A stretch of DNA of 64,000 nt from UBA2767 sp965228625 (GTDB lineage: Bacteria > Pseudomonadota > Alphaproteobacteria > Rhizobiales > Methyloligellaceae). The notes under the pieces are model-generated. The model did not search any database. It was not told the DNA's origin and saw only the letters and a program-made list of their open reading frames with translations. The stretch spans positions 4,650,001 through 4,714,000 of the forward strand of contig OZ245829.1 of the NCBI GenBank assembly GCA_965228625.1. Reading direction: 5' to 3'. Both the position numbers and the translations under genes were made by a program. Below are positions 28,178 through 35,473 of the stretch, one piece after another. Each line of letters starts with the position of its first letter. Positions within the stretch are counted from its first letter, which is position 1.

Positions 28178-29179
28178 ATGGATCCGCTGACACAAGGCGC
28201 GGTCGGCGCGGCGCTACCGCAGGCGACGCGCAACGACGTCCAGGTCGGCATCGCCGGCATCCTGGGGTTCGTCGCCGGCATGGCGGCCGACGTCGACGTC
28301 TTTTTCCGCTCCGAGACCGACCCGCTGCTGTTTCTCGAGTACCACCGCCAGTTCACCCATTCGCTGATCTTCATTCCGGTCGGCGGCTTGCTGTGTGCGC
28401 TGGCGCTCCACTGGATCCTGGGGCGACGCTGGCGGCTGCCGTTTGCGCAGACTTTTCTGTTCTGTGCGCTTGGCTACGCCACCCATCCGCTGCTCGATAC
28501 CTTCACGTCCTACGGCACGATGCTGTTCTGGCCATTCAGCAATGAGCGGTTTTCCTGGAGCATCATCTCCATCGTCGATCCGCTGTTCACGATACCGGTG
28601 TTGCTGCTGGTCGTTCTCGCCGGGCTTCTCAAGAAACCGGTGTTGGCGCGGATCGCTCTTGTGTGGGCAGCCGTTTATCTGACGCTCGGCCTGCTGCAGC
28701 ACCAGGCGGCGCTGGCCATGGGCCGCGAAGTCGCCGCCTCCCGCGGGCACGATCCGGTTCGCCTGCAGGTGAAGCCGAGCTTCGGCAACATCCTGGTCTG
28801 GAAGACGATCTACGAGACGGGCGACAGGTTCTATATCGATGCCGTGCGCGCCAACATCTGGCCGAAAGTGTTCCCCGGGGTTTCGGCCGCGAAACTCGAT
28901 CAGACCCGTGACCTGCCGTGGCTCGATCCGGCCTCGCAACAGGCCCGGGACGTCGAGCGGTTCCACTGGTTCAGCAAGGGCTTCGTGGCCGAGGACCCGG
29001 AACACCCCAACCGCATCATCGATGTCCGGTATTCGTTCGTGCCGAACACCATGAGCGCGCTCTGGTCGATCGAGCTCGCACCGGACGCGCCGCCGACGGC
29101 GCATGCGCGTTACCTGACCCACCGCGAACGCGCCCGCGAGAGCCTCGCCGCGCTCTGGCGCATGGTGTCGGGCCGTTGA
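28178..29179 (+). CDS. Inner-membrane metal-dependent hydrolase (YdjM/LexA-binding-associated family)
   Basis: A 333-residue integral membrane protein of the YdjM type. It starts MDPLTQGAVGAALPQ and has the metal motifs DVDVFFR and RQFTHSLIF, then ATHPLLDTFTSYGT and VDPLFTIP. Hydrophobic helices lie between. The last 102 coding bases before codon 333 (CGT) and the stop are perfectly repeated at 33286-33387, across a low-GC insertion. At this copy the protein ends SGR-stop; reading into the distal copy it would end SGG-stop. The gene therefore appears to be the integration target and remains intact. Confidence 0.82.
   Translation: MDPLTQGAVGAALPQATRNDVQVGIAGILGFVAGMAADVDVFFRSETDPLLFLEYHRQFTHSLIFIPVGGLLCALALHWILGRRWRLPFAQTFLFCALGYATHPLLDTFTSYGTMLFWPFSNERFSWSIISIVDPLFTIPVLLLVVLAGLLKKPVLARIALVWAAVYLTLGLLQHQAALAMGREVAASRGHDPVRLQVKPSFGNILVWKTIYETGDRFYIDAVRANIWPKVFPGVSAAKLDQTRDLPWLDPASQQARDVERFHWFSKGFVAEDPEHPNRIIDVRYSFVPNTMSALWSIELAPDAPPTAHARYLTHRERARESLAALWRMVSGR
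29072..29173. repeat. 102-bp direct repeat, left copy (inside 3' end of the hydrolase gene)
   Basis: Identical over all 102 positions to 33286-33387 and in the same orientation. It begins gagctcgcaccggacg and ends gcatggtgtcgggc. The flanking bases differ immediately on both sides. It encodes the C-terminal 34 residues (less one) of the membrane hydrolase. Confidence 0.95.
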
Positions 29180-29282
29180 GCATGTTGTCTGAAAGAGACG
29201 GTCAATTAGTTGCGCAGGACATCACGGAGCCGGCGACGGCCATGGCCCCTTCGGATCACTTTGGTCAGATACCTCCGTCTGT

Positions 29283-32200
29283 TTAAGGAAGCTCAAAAAG
29301 TACGCCAACTACTTCCATTAGTTTTGAGAGCTTTGGAAATCCTTGTTCTCTTTCAAAGCTCAATAATTCGGCTGGCGCCATGCCATCCGAATTCAGACTC
29401 TCCAGCACAATCATGTTGCCTTGTGGTTGAAATCGTTTGAAATAGCGGGCGCCTGTTTCATCGACAGCAATAACCGGTCGCCCAGACATCTGCTCGGTGA
29501 TATCGGTCGTCATGTCAATTGGATGGGTCATAATGAACTGACCATCCAGTGCCACCGGCTCCGCGCTTCGTCCGCTAACCTTGAAAAGCTTCGCATTCTG
29601 GAGCATGGCTCTGACGACTGTCGTATCTGTCAGCGCAATGAACTCAGCGTTCTCGTCCTTAGGCGGAATGGGCAGCTTGGATTTGGCGAATAGCGTGCCA
29701 ACAATCTTTTGTGGGCTAATTCTCTCCTTAGGCGCAATTACGGGCTCGACAAGAGTCGTCGGATCGGTGGTCTGACCAGTCAGCACTGCGACATGCGGGT
29801 GAACCTCTGTTTCGTTGTAGCGTCGCGCCAAGAGTTGGTTCTCAAAAGCCGTTACAACGAGATTTCGTGAACGGACTTTCGCATACTTGCTCACAATGAT
29901 GATGTCGCCAATGTCGGCGACAGGGTCGAGCGTGCTGGAAGCAACCTGATAGGCCGTGTGGTTGTGGAGCGTTATTTGTTGCGCTTCGGGCAAGTCCTCC
30001 ATTGTTATTAGTCCGTCACCTGCACGACCGTCAGTTTTAGCAGCCGTCGCCACACCTGTATGCAGCAGACGGTTCTTTTTCATCTCTTCCGCATTGCTCG
30101 CGGGTAAATCCACCACATTTTCCATCCACGAAAACAATCGCGGTTCGCCCACATAAGCCTCGAACTCTGCAAAGATCTTGAAACAGGTGTGTAGTTGTGA
30201 CTGAAGCTTTTTTTCCCAAAAATCACGTACATCTGATGCCTGAGCAACGCCGATTGTCCCGTCAAAGTTATGATGCGCTTCGTTTATGAACTGCATTGGC
30301 TTGCCGCCGCCGCCGCCCGCGATCAAGTCGAGCAATTTCTGGAATGATGGATTGGTGAAAGGCGGCACGCTGCCTTCCCGGCGCAGTTTCATTATCTCGG
30401 CGAGTTGATCGATCGACATGTTGCAGACTTCGGGCCCCTCGGCTCTGAGCATAATCTTGAGCAACCCCTCACAATAAGTCCGTACTTCTCCAACATAGGC
30501 ATGTCCTTTTTCATCGTTGTTCGAGGCAACGGCATCGTCATATGAGCGGGCGAGGCTGCCTCCGAAAATGACTGTTGTGACCTTCGAAGTGTCGCACAGC
30601 CGCACGACCAGACCTTGTTGACCGGTCAATTTCTCTGAATTGACTAACATCTGGAAGAACTGCCTCTCGTACGTAATGATCAGGACCTGCGCTGCCTCCA
30701 GTGAGGCAGAATTGGTGTTGCCGAGCCGTGCGATCTCTTCCGCCCACTTGCGCTTATTGCGCTGATCGAAGGATGTCTGCGGATCATCAAGCACCAATAG
30801 TGGAAACGGATTCGCCTCGGCGGCTTCAATCGTCTGTTCACGGAGTGCGATGATGAACGACCATAGTATTGCCCGCAGCCAAGAACTGTTGGCGACTACG
30901 GATGCGTCGATTCGAACACCTTTGTCGAAGCTTCCCGAGATGTGAACTGTCTTTTTGCTGATCGCAGCATCCTCAAATGATAGCCGTTCGCGAAAGTGAA
31001 TTCGCTCAAGCACCGCTTTCATCCGGGTCGACAGCGAAGAAATCGAGCTCGCCGTTGCTGTTGCTACCAGTCCGCGCAGGTCCTTTAATGGTTTCAACGC
31101 CTCAGCGATTGCTTCACGGACGAGCTGTCTCTCATAGACGGGAAGCCATTTGTCAGCTTCGACCGCCGCTTCATTTAAGGCTTTAGCCAGATCATCCAAC
31201 GGCGTTGCTTTTTCAAGTGCCGCCTCAAGTGATCCTAGCTTGCCCTCCAGACTGCGTACTGGCACGCTACCCTCGTCTGGCGCGATGCCTTTCAGTTCGC
31301 TCCAAGCTGCTACGAACTGGTCGCGATGGGTTTGCCACCAACTCACCAACGCAAAGACGCGCTCCACTTCAAGAATGTAATTGAGAAGGTCTTTGGCGTT
31401 GGAAGGTACGTCGAATTGCGGCGGCGCCTCCACATGGGTGAATTCCGGCAACTTTTCACTGACTGTTGTCGCTAATTCCGTGGCTAACTCTGCCATTCCA
31501 ATCAGTACCGTGGAGAAGGGCGGCGCTTCTGAGAAGCGCTCTTTCGCAGCCGCTAGAAACGCGTCACGCGGCTGCATTGCGACCAAGAGAGTGAAATGTG
31601 CGTCGAGATCCTGCGGGAGCAATTCGTGAATTTTTTTCTCAAGCGCAACACAAACATCGGCAAGTTTGCGCTCGGCGGTTTCTGCGGCGGTCTTTAATTC
31701 GGTGAGCTCTGCTGCCAAGGCTTGGCGTTTTTCACCGGACAGCTTGCTTTCGCAAAGTGGGCAGTCTGGGTCCTCGTGAGAATGCGGTGCTGGGTCGAAA
31801 AAGCGAGATGCCAAGGCCTTGAGTCGAAGCTTGTGATCCTCGCTTTGGCGTTTGTCCCACAAGATCGCATCGGCCAGTTCTTCCTTCACCCTGCCGAGAA
31901 CATCCGGCACCATCTGGAACCTGGAATCTCTTTGCGCAACCCCTAGTGCTTTCCAAGCATCAAATACGACAACCCCTTTTGAACTCTCCTGGAGAATGCC
32001 CCGCGCACGACTCACCGCGTTCTTGATATTGGTTCGGTCGGAGGCGATGTTCGTGTCGAGATTGTCGGCAATATCGGATTCAAGCACTTCGAGGTGTTTT
32101 GCCGCTTGCTTCGCCGCGCTCTGGGCGATGCCGCGCAGCTCTTGAGCGTATTCCTTTTCTTCCCGCTTGCCGACAATCTTCAGGTCAAATCCTACCTTCT

Positions 32201-33152
32201 TCGACTCTTCAATTGCACGGGCAATGTAAAGCTCCAACTTTGTCTCAATCGCGTCGATACCGTTGTCGACCGCATACTTCCTAAACCGTTTCGCTTTGTG
32301 CGAGAAATTCGAAGCTCCCTCGGCAATTGAAGCAAGCTGGTCCAGGCCAGTCAGTAGCTTCACCGCTTCGTATATGGATTGACTTTTTTCCCCGAAGCCG
32401 ATTCGGGAAAGCCGGGCAGGCATCAACAATCCGACCTCGAGCAGTTGGGGCATTGCCAGCAATTCTGGATCGATCTTTGATTTGATGTCGGGATCCACAT
32501 CGGGTGGGGCAACTAGTCTCCGATATGCTTCGGCGACATTGCCGTCTGGATCGTGAAAGGTGAGCCTGACCCACGTCTCAGCAGTACCCGCCAATTCGGC
32601 TGGGCTAGTGGGATAGGCTACGACAGCAGGCCAATCGCCAATCTTGGCACCGGACTCGTCGTAAACCGGGGTGCGGACGCCCTGCTCTAAAACAAGGCCA
32701 TCCTGATCACGGCACCGATATCCGGTGAGCGCCCAGATGATTGCGCTCGCGACCGATGTTTTGCCGGAGCCATTTTGGCCTTCCAAGCACCAGTTCTCAC
32801 CTTCGAATGGCATGACGAAAGTTGGCCCATCAACGAAGTTGAGACCGCCAAAACCAGAAGTCTCCACGCGAGCAAGCCGCCAAGGTCCGGTCGCGGAAAC
32901 AGACTTGCTCGGAGTGATCGTGTCCGCCGGGTCAAAGGCGGTGTTCTCCCAAGCTGCAATCAGATCATCGAATAGTGTTTCGCTTGCTTCCGCGACCTTT
33001 AATTGGTTGCAAGAGAGAAGATAGTGAAACAGCCGACGTGCTCCAGCATTTTCCAGGTGCACTGATCCAGCTTTGTGGTCTCCGTACTTCGCCCAAGACA
33101 GTGACTTTCCGGACAGGAGTTGTTGCTTTGCTTCTGATAGCGATAACGACAT
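29283..33152 (-). CDS. Zinc-hook SMC/RloC-like ATPase fused to tandem S24 (LexA/CI-type) domains
   Basis: A 1289-residue protein, order as follows. A unique N-terminal region (1-100) precedes Walker A GQNGSGKT (125-132). Coiled coils flank a zinc hook C464-PLC467. Walker B LLVLDDPQTSFD is at 785-796. A helical region (about 870-1010) contains R891-x3-E895 and H960-H961. S24-like domain 1 (about 1065-1155) has T1074 and R1110 at the Ser/Lys positions. S24 domain 2 (about 1187-1288) has S1196 and K1239. The ATPase resembles Rad50/RloC/PrrC types. A GGGAGG site lies five bases before the ATG. Composition is foreign. Function is inferred: a DNA-damage- or phage-triggered switch. Confidence 0.8.
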   Translation of the reverse strand: MSLSLSEAKQQLLSGKSLSWAKYGDHKAGSVHLENAGARRLFHYLLSCNQLKVAEASETLFDDLIAAWENTAFDPADTITPSKSVSATGPWRLARVETSGFGGLNFVDGPTFVMPFEGENWCLEGQNGSGKTSVASAIIWALTGYRCRDQDGLVLEQGVRTPVYDESGAKIGDWPAVVAYPTSPAELAGTAETWVRLTFHDPDGNVAEAYRRLVAPPDVDPDIKSKIDPELLAMPQLLEVGLLMPARLSRIGFGEKSQSIYEAVKLLTGLDQLASIAEGASNFSHKAKRFRKYAVDNGIDAIETKLELYIARAIEESKKVGFDLKIVGKREEKEYAQELRGIAQSAAKQAAKHLEVLESDIADNLDTNIASDRTNIKNAVSRARGILQESSKGVVVFDAWKALGVAQRDSRFQMVPDVLGRVKEELADAILWDKRQSEDHKLRLKALASRFFDPAPHSHEDPDCPLCESKLSGEKRQALAAELTELKTAAETAERKLADVCVALEKKIHELLPQDLDAHFTLLVAMQPRDAFLAAAKERFSEAPPFSTVLIGMAELATELATTVSEKLPEFTHVEAPPQFDVPSNAKDLLNYILEVERVFALVSWWQTHRDQFVAAWSELKGIAPDEGSVPVRSLEGKLGSLEAALEKATPLDDLAKALNEAAVEADKWLPVYERQLVREAIAEALKPLKDLRGLVATATASSISSLSTRMKAVLERIHFRERLSFEDAAISKKTVHISGSFDKGVRIDASVVANSSWLRAILWSFIIALREQTIEAAEANPFPLLVLDDPQTSFDQRNKRKWAEEIARLGNTNSASLEAAQVLIITYERQFFQMLVNSEKLTGQQGLVVRLCDTSKVTTVIFGGSLARSYDDAVASNNDEKGHAYVGEVRTYCEGLLKIMLRAEGPEVCNMSIDQLAEIMKLRREGSVPPFTNPSFQKLLDLIAGGGGGKPMQFINEAHHNFDGTIGVAQASDVRDFWEKKLQSQLHTCFKIFAEFEAYVGEPRLFSWMENVVDLPASNAEEMKKNRLLHTGVATAAKTDGRAGDGLITMEDLPEAQQITLHNHTAYQVASSTLDPVADIGDIIIVSKYAKVRSRNLVVTAFENQLLARRYNETEVHPHVAVLTGQTTDPTTLVEPVIAPKERISPQKIVGTLFAKSKLPIPPKDENAEFIALTDTTVVRAMLQNAKLFKVSGRSAEPVALDGQFIMTHPIDMTTDITEQMSGRPVIAVDETGARYFKRFQPQGNMIVLESLNSDGMAPAELLSFEREQGFPKLSKLMEVVGVLFELP

Positions 33153-33285
33153 GCCGCCTCCCGATTAAAGACAATAAGACGGAAGACATGGATTTATCCA
33201 GAATAGCTACACAAATATTTCCACTAGAAGAGGCTGAAAATTCCGTGCGGTTCTTGTTGCTGACGGTGTTCGCTATGACTACTTT

Positions 33286-33387
33286 GAGCTCGCACCGGAC
33301 GCGCCGCCGACGGCGCATGCGCGTTACCTGACCCACCGCGAACGCGCCCGCGAGAGCCTCGCCGCGCTCTGGCGCATGGTGTCGGGC
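33286..33387. repeat. 102-bp direct repeat, right copy
   Basis: A perfect copy of 29072-29173. Continuing in the hydrolase frame, it gives ATG GTG TCG GGC GGT TAG, i.e. an SGG-stop ending at 33393. This could be the ancestral 3' end of the hydrolase gene left behind by the insertion. Confidence 0.95.
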
Positions 33388-33438
33388 GGTTAGATCCCTT
33401 TCTTTCTGCCCGGGATCAGGACACTTATTTACGGTTCG

Positions 33439-33452
33439 TTAACCGCACTTAA
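33439..33452. promoter_or_regulatory. Near-match to a CtrA box upstream of the bactofilin gene
   Basis: TTAA-N6-TTAA (TTAACCGCACTTAA), about 60 bases before the bactofilin ATG. The CtrA consensus is TTAA-N7-TTAA, so the spacing is one base short. Kept as a weak candidate because bactofilins are often cell-cycle controlled. Confidence 0.25.
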
Positions 33453-33512
33453 CACATTGTAAAGCTCAGGATTCGGCAATGCGAGACGCTGGATTAAGAG
33501 GGGGCCACTGGC

Positions 33513-34061
33513 ATGACGGCAATCGTCGTAGGCGACGAGGTTACGATCGTCGGAAACATCATCTCCAACGGTAATGTGCAGGTCCAGGGGAACGTGCAGG
33601 GCCACGTGTTCTGCACCAATATCAACATCTGCGACGGCGGACAGGTTGCCGGCGGAATTGTCGCCGAAAACGTGACCGTCTACGGACGCGTCTCCGGGCC
33701 GATCAATGCCATGCACGTGTCGCTCGAGTCCGGATCTCATGCCGCGTCTGACATCTGCCATCGCTCCCTGAAGCTTGCCGACGAGAGCTGTTTTGAGGGC
33801 AGGTCGCGGCATTCCGAGAACCCGTTGCTGGAAGCCCTCTCCGATATCGAGCAGGCCAAGCGGCCATCCACGCCGCCGCCGGCGCCAGCGCCGGCGGCGA
33901 AATCGAAACTGCCGCAATTGCCTCCGGCGCATCCACGACGCCGGCCCCGCGGGGCTGCGTCCGCCGGACGCCTGAGGGGCCGAGCCACGTCGTCGATGCA
34001 GCCCGTCGTCCCGCAGGAGCGCCGCGGGATCTCGGAAGACAGCCGGGTCAAGGGGTCGTAG
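33513..34061 (+). CDS. Bactofilin (polymer-forming cytoskeletal protein)
   Basis: A 182-residue bactofilin. The beta-helical core (about 1-100: VVGDEVTIVGNIISNGNVQVQGNVQGHVFCTN, written here only as a landmark around residues 5-36) has hydrophobic residues in the regular spacing of stacked rungs. It continues with GGIVAENVTVYGRVSGPINA and HVSLESGSHAASDI. The C-terminal tail is Pro/Ala and Arg rich and probably disordered. Bactofilins polymerise without nucleotide and organise cell-envelope enzymes. GAGGGGG lies upstream of the ATG. It is convergent with tenA. Confidence 0.88.
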   Translation: MTAIVVGDEVTIVGNIISNGNVQVQGNVQGHVFCTNINICDGGQVAGGIVAENVTVYGRVSGPINAMHVSLESGSHAASDICHRSLKLADESCFEGRSRHSENPLLEALSDIEQAKRPSTPPPAPAPAAKSKLPQLPPAHPRRRPRGAASAGRLRGRATSSMQPVVPQERRGISEDSRVKGS

Positions 34062-34088
34062 ACCGCAAAGCAGCGCGCCGGAAAGCGG

Positions 34089-34757
34089 TCAGCCGACCGG
34101 CCAGTCGTCCAGGCGATAGGCGCTGTCCCAGAACATCCATTCAAGCTGCGCGGACCGCCTGTAGGCCTGATGCATGCGGGCGCGCGTGCGTTCCGACGTC
34201 TTGTCCGCGACCTCGTCGACGACCTTGATGACGGCGTCGACCGCGGTGCTGAAATCCTCACCGGCATAGGTGTCGATCCATGCGCGGTAACGGTTGTCGG
34301 AACCGGCCTCGGCATGGATCGCGTTGCCGACTTCCCGGTAGATCCAGAAGCACGGCAGCAGGGCGGCGAGCGCCACCTCAAACGGTTCCAGCGCTGTGGT
34401 GCTCAGCAGATAGCTGACATAGTGCTCGCAAGCAGGCGATCGCTCGGTCGCCACGAAGTCTGCGTCCGTGACACCGAACTCCTGAAAGTAGTCGTTGTGC
34501 AGCGACCGCTCGACAACGATGGCGGTCTCTGCGGCGCTCGCGAACTGAACGATATGGTCCGCTGTCCATCCCTTGGCGGACGCCAGGGCCAGTCCGCGCG
34601 CGAAGGCCTCCAGATAATGGGCATCCTGGATCATGTAGTGGCGGAACCTTTCGGCGCTGAGCGTGCCGGCGGCGAGTTCGCGGTTGAAGGGGAGATTGAG
34701 GGTGGACTGATAGAGCGGCAGGTTCCGCTGCCAGGCGTCCTCACAGAAAGCGGTCAT
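34089..34757 (-). CDS. tenA: TenA/thiaminase II family protein
   Basis: A 222-residue all-helical TenA protein, which hydrolyses aminopyrimidine salvage intermediates of thiamine (or thiamine itself). Expected active-site elements are present: D45 in HYMIQDAHYL, the nucleophile C136 in LLPCFWIYREVG, and the C-terminal E in LEWMFWDSAY. No thiamine biosynthesis genes and no recognisable TPP riboswitch lie beside it, so here it is a stand-alone salvage gene. It is convergent with bactofilin; the stops are 28 bases apart. Confidence 0.88.
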   Translation of the reverse strand: MTAFCEDAWQRNLPLYQSTLNLPFNRELAAGTLSAERFRHYMIQDAHYLEAFARGLALASAKGWTADHIVQFASAAETAIVVERSLHNDYFQEFGVTDADFVATERSPACEHYVSYLLSTTALEPFEVALAALLPCFWIYREVGNAIHAEAGSDNRYRAWIDTYAGEDFSTAVDAVIKVVDEVADKTSERTRARMHQAYRRSAQLEWMFWDSAYRLDDWPVG

Positions 34758-35011
34758 GGGAGGTGTTCTCGCGACAATCGAAGTTCAGGGCGCCGAAGTC
34801 CGGGCATTCGCGTTCCGAACATGTCGGCCAAGGCTTCTCATGATGAAACAAAAAACAACATGAGGCGAGGGGCTTCCCGTGCCGGCCTTTTGCCGCTGCC
34901 GGCAGGCCGAAGTCACCTATGCGTCATGGTCTCGGCCTACGGTACTTTCGAGGCCACTCGCGTATCCAGTATTGCGTATCTATAGCCATTCCGCTGACGG
35001 CCCCCGCGTCC

Positions 35012-35027
35012 CCCCCGCATGCGGGGG
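35012..35027. repeat. 16-base GC palindrome
   Basis: CCCCCGCATGCGGGGG, perfectly self-complementary, 18 bases past the stop of the small minus-strand membrane frame. There is no T-run on either strand, so it is not a canonical intrinsic terminator. It could be a transcript-end hairpin or a binding site. Confidence 0.4.
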
Positions 35028-35044
35028 TCGTCTCCGTCATGGCT

Positions 35045-35233
35045 CTAAAGCCTGTTGAGCGCGGGCAGGAACAATTCGAAGAAGAAGAGCATGACGGCGC
35101 CAAGAATGGCCCACGTCGTGTTGCGCGTGGCTGCGGTGACCAGCAGAAGGCCAGCGAACACGAGAACGGCCACCGGAATGTAGAACCCGGCGAGAGGAAC
35201 GCTGACCATCAAGGTATCGAGAACTTCCCGCAT
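35045..35233 (-). CDS. Small two-helix membrane protein (hypothetical)
   Basis: A 62-residue frame with two clear transmembrane stretches: VPLAGFYIPVAVLVFAGLLLV and, after a short TAATRNT turn, WAILGAVMLFFFELFLPAL. It has a charged N-terminus and ends in NRL. The hydrophobic pattern is better than expected for a random frame, but no good ribosome site precedes the ATG. No family is recognised. Confidence 0.45.
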   Translation of the reverse strand: MREVLDTLMVSVPLAGFYIPVAVLVFAGLLLVTAATRNTTWAILGAVMLFFFELFLPALNRL

Positions 35234-35399
35234 GAGCGGACCACATACAGTTCATTGCCCCACGTCAGAACCATACCCGTTCATCAAAGCACAAAATTCC
35301 TAAGATCCGGTTGGCGGCGCGGAAACGATCCGTTCACCAAATCTATGAGTGTCAACCTTGCGTGACACGTTGTCGTTCAGCACGCTATGGTTGCCAGTT

Positions 35400-35420
35400 C
35401 GGGAGGGGGGCACCCTCCCG
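35400..35420 (+). promoter_or_regulatory. Stable hairpin upstream of the coiled-coil gene
   Basis: CGGGAGGG and CCCTCCCG, eight perfect pairs around a five-base loop, about 50 bases before the gene start. A second hairpin, TCGAGCC/GGCTCGA with a two-base loop, lies at 35439-35454. Together they could structure the 5' leader and influence translation. Confidence 0.35.
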
Positions 35421-35473
35421 CTCTTCCAGGGTATGGTTTCGAGCCGTGGCTCGAGCTGGTGGCAGTGAGGTGA

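Larger units (their letters stand above)
29174..33387. mobile_element. 4.2-kb single-gene insertion bounded by 102-bp direct repeats
   Basis: The segment between the repeats, with one repeat copy, is 4214 bases. It contains one large minus-strand gene of much lower GC: the line 29341-29400 has 29 G+C of 60, while 28921-28980 in the target gene has 41 of 60. Duplication of a gene's 3' end with the reading frame kept is typical of site-specific integration into gene ends. No integrase, transposase or terminal inverted repeat is visible. The element may have been moved in trans, reduced by deletion, or introduced by homologous recombination. Confidence 0.7.
34758..35473. other. Intergenic region with one small membrane-protein frame and hairpins
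   Basis: A 716-base stretch between tenA and the coiled-coil gene. It holds the small frame at 35045-35233, a 16-base palindrome at 35012-35027 and two hairpins just before the coiled-coil gene. The first 250 bases (34758-35010) show nothing recognisable. Confidence 0.4.

Noticed and set aside
29180..29282. Possible short gene between the left repeat and the ATPase stop
   Set aside because: Only about 100 bases, with no start, ribosome site or coding pattern.
33250..33275. Two GTTC half-sites upstream of the ATPase gene, reminiscent of the alphaproteobacterial LexA box
   Set aside because: The spacing is N14, not the N7 of the GTTC-N7-GTTC consensus, so SOS control cannot be claimed despite the S24 domains.
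34758..34900. Possible TPP riboswitch upstream of tenA
   Set aside because: Neither CUGAGA nor the distal conserved TPP elements are present on the minus strand.
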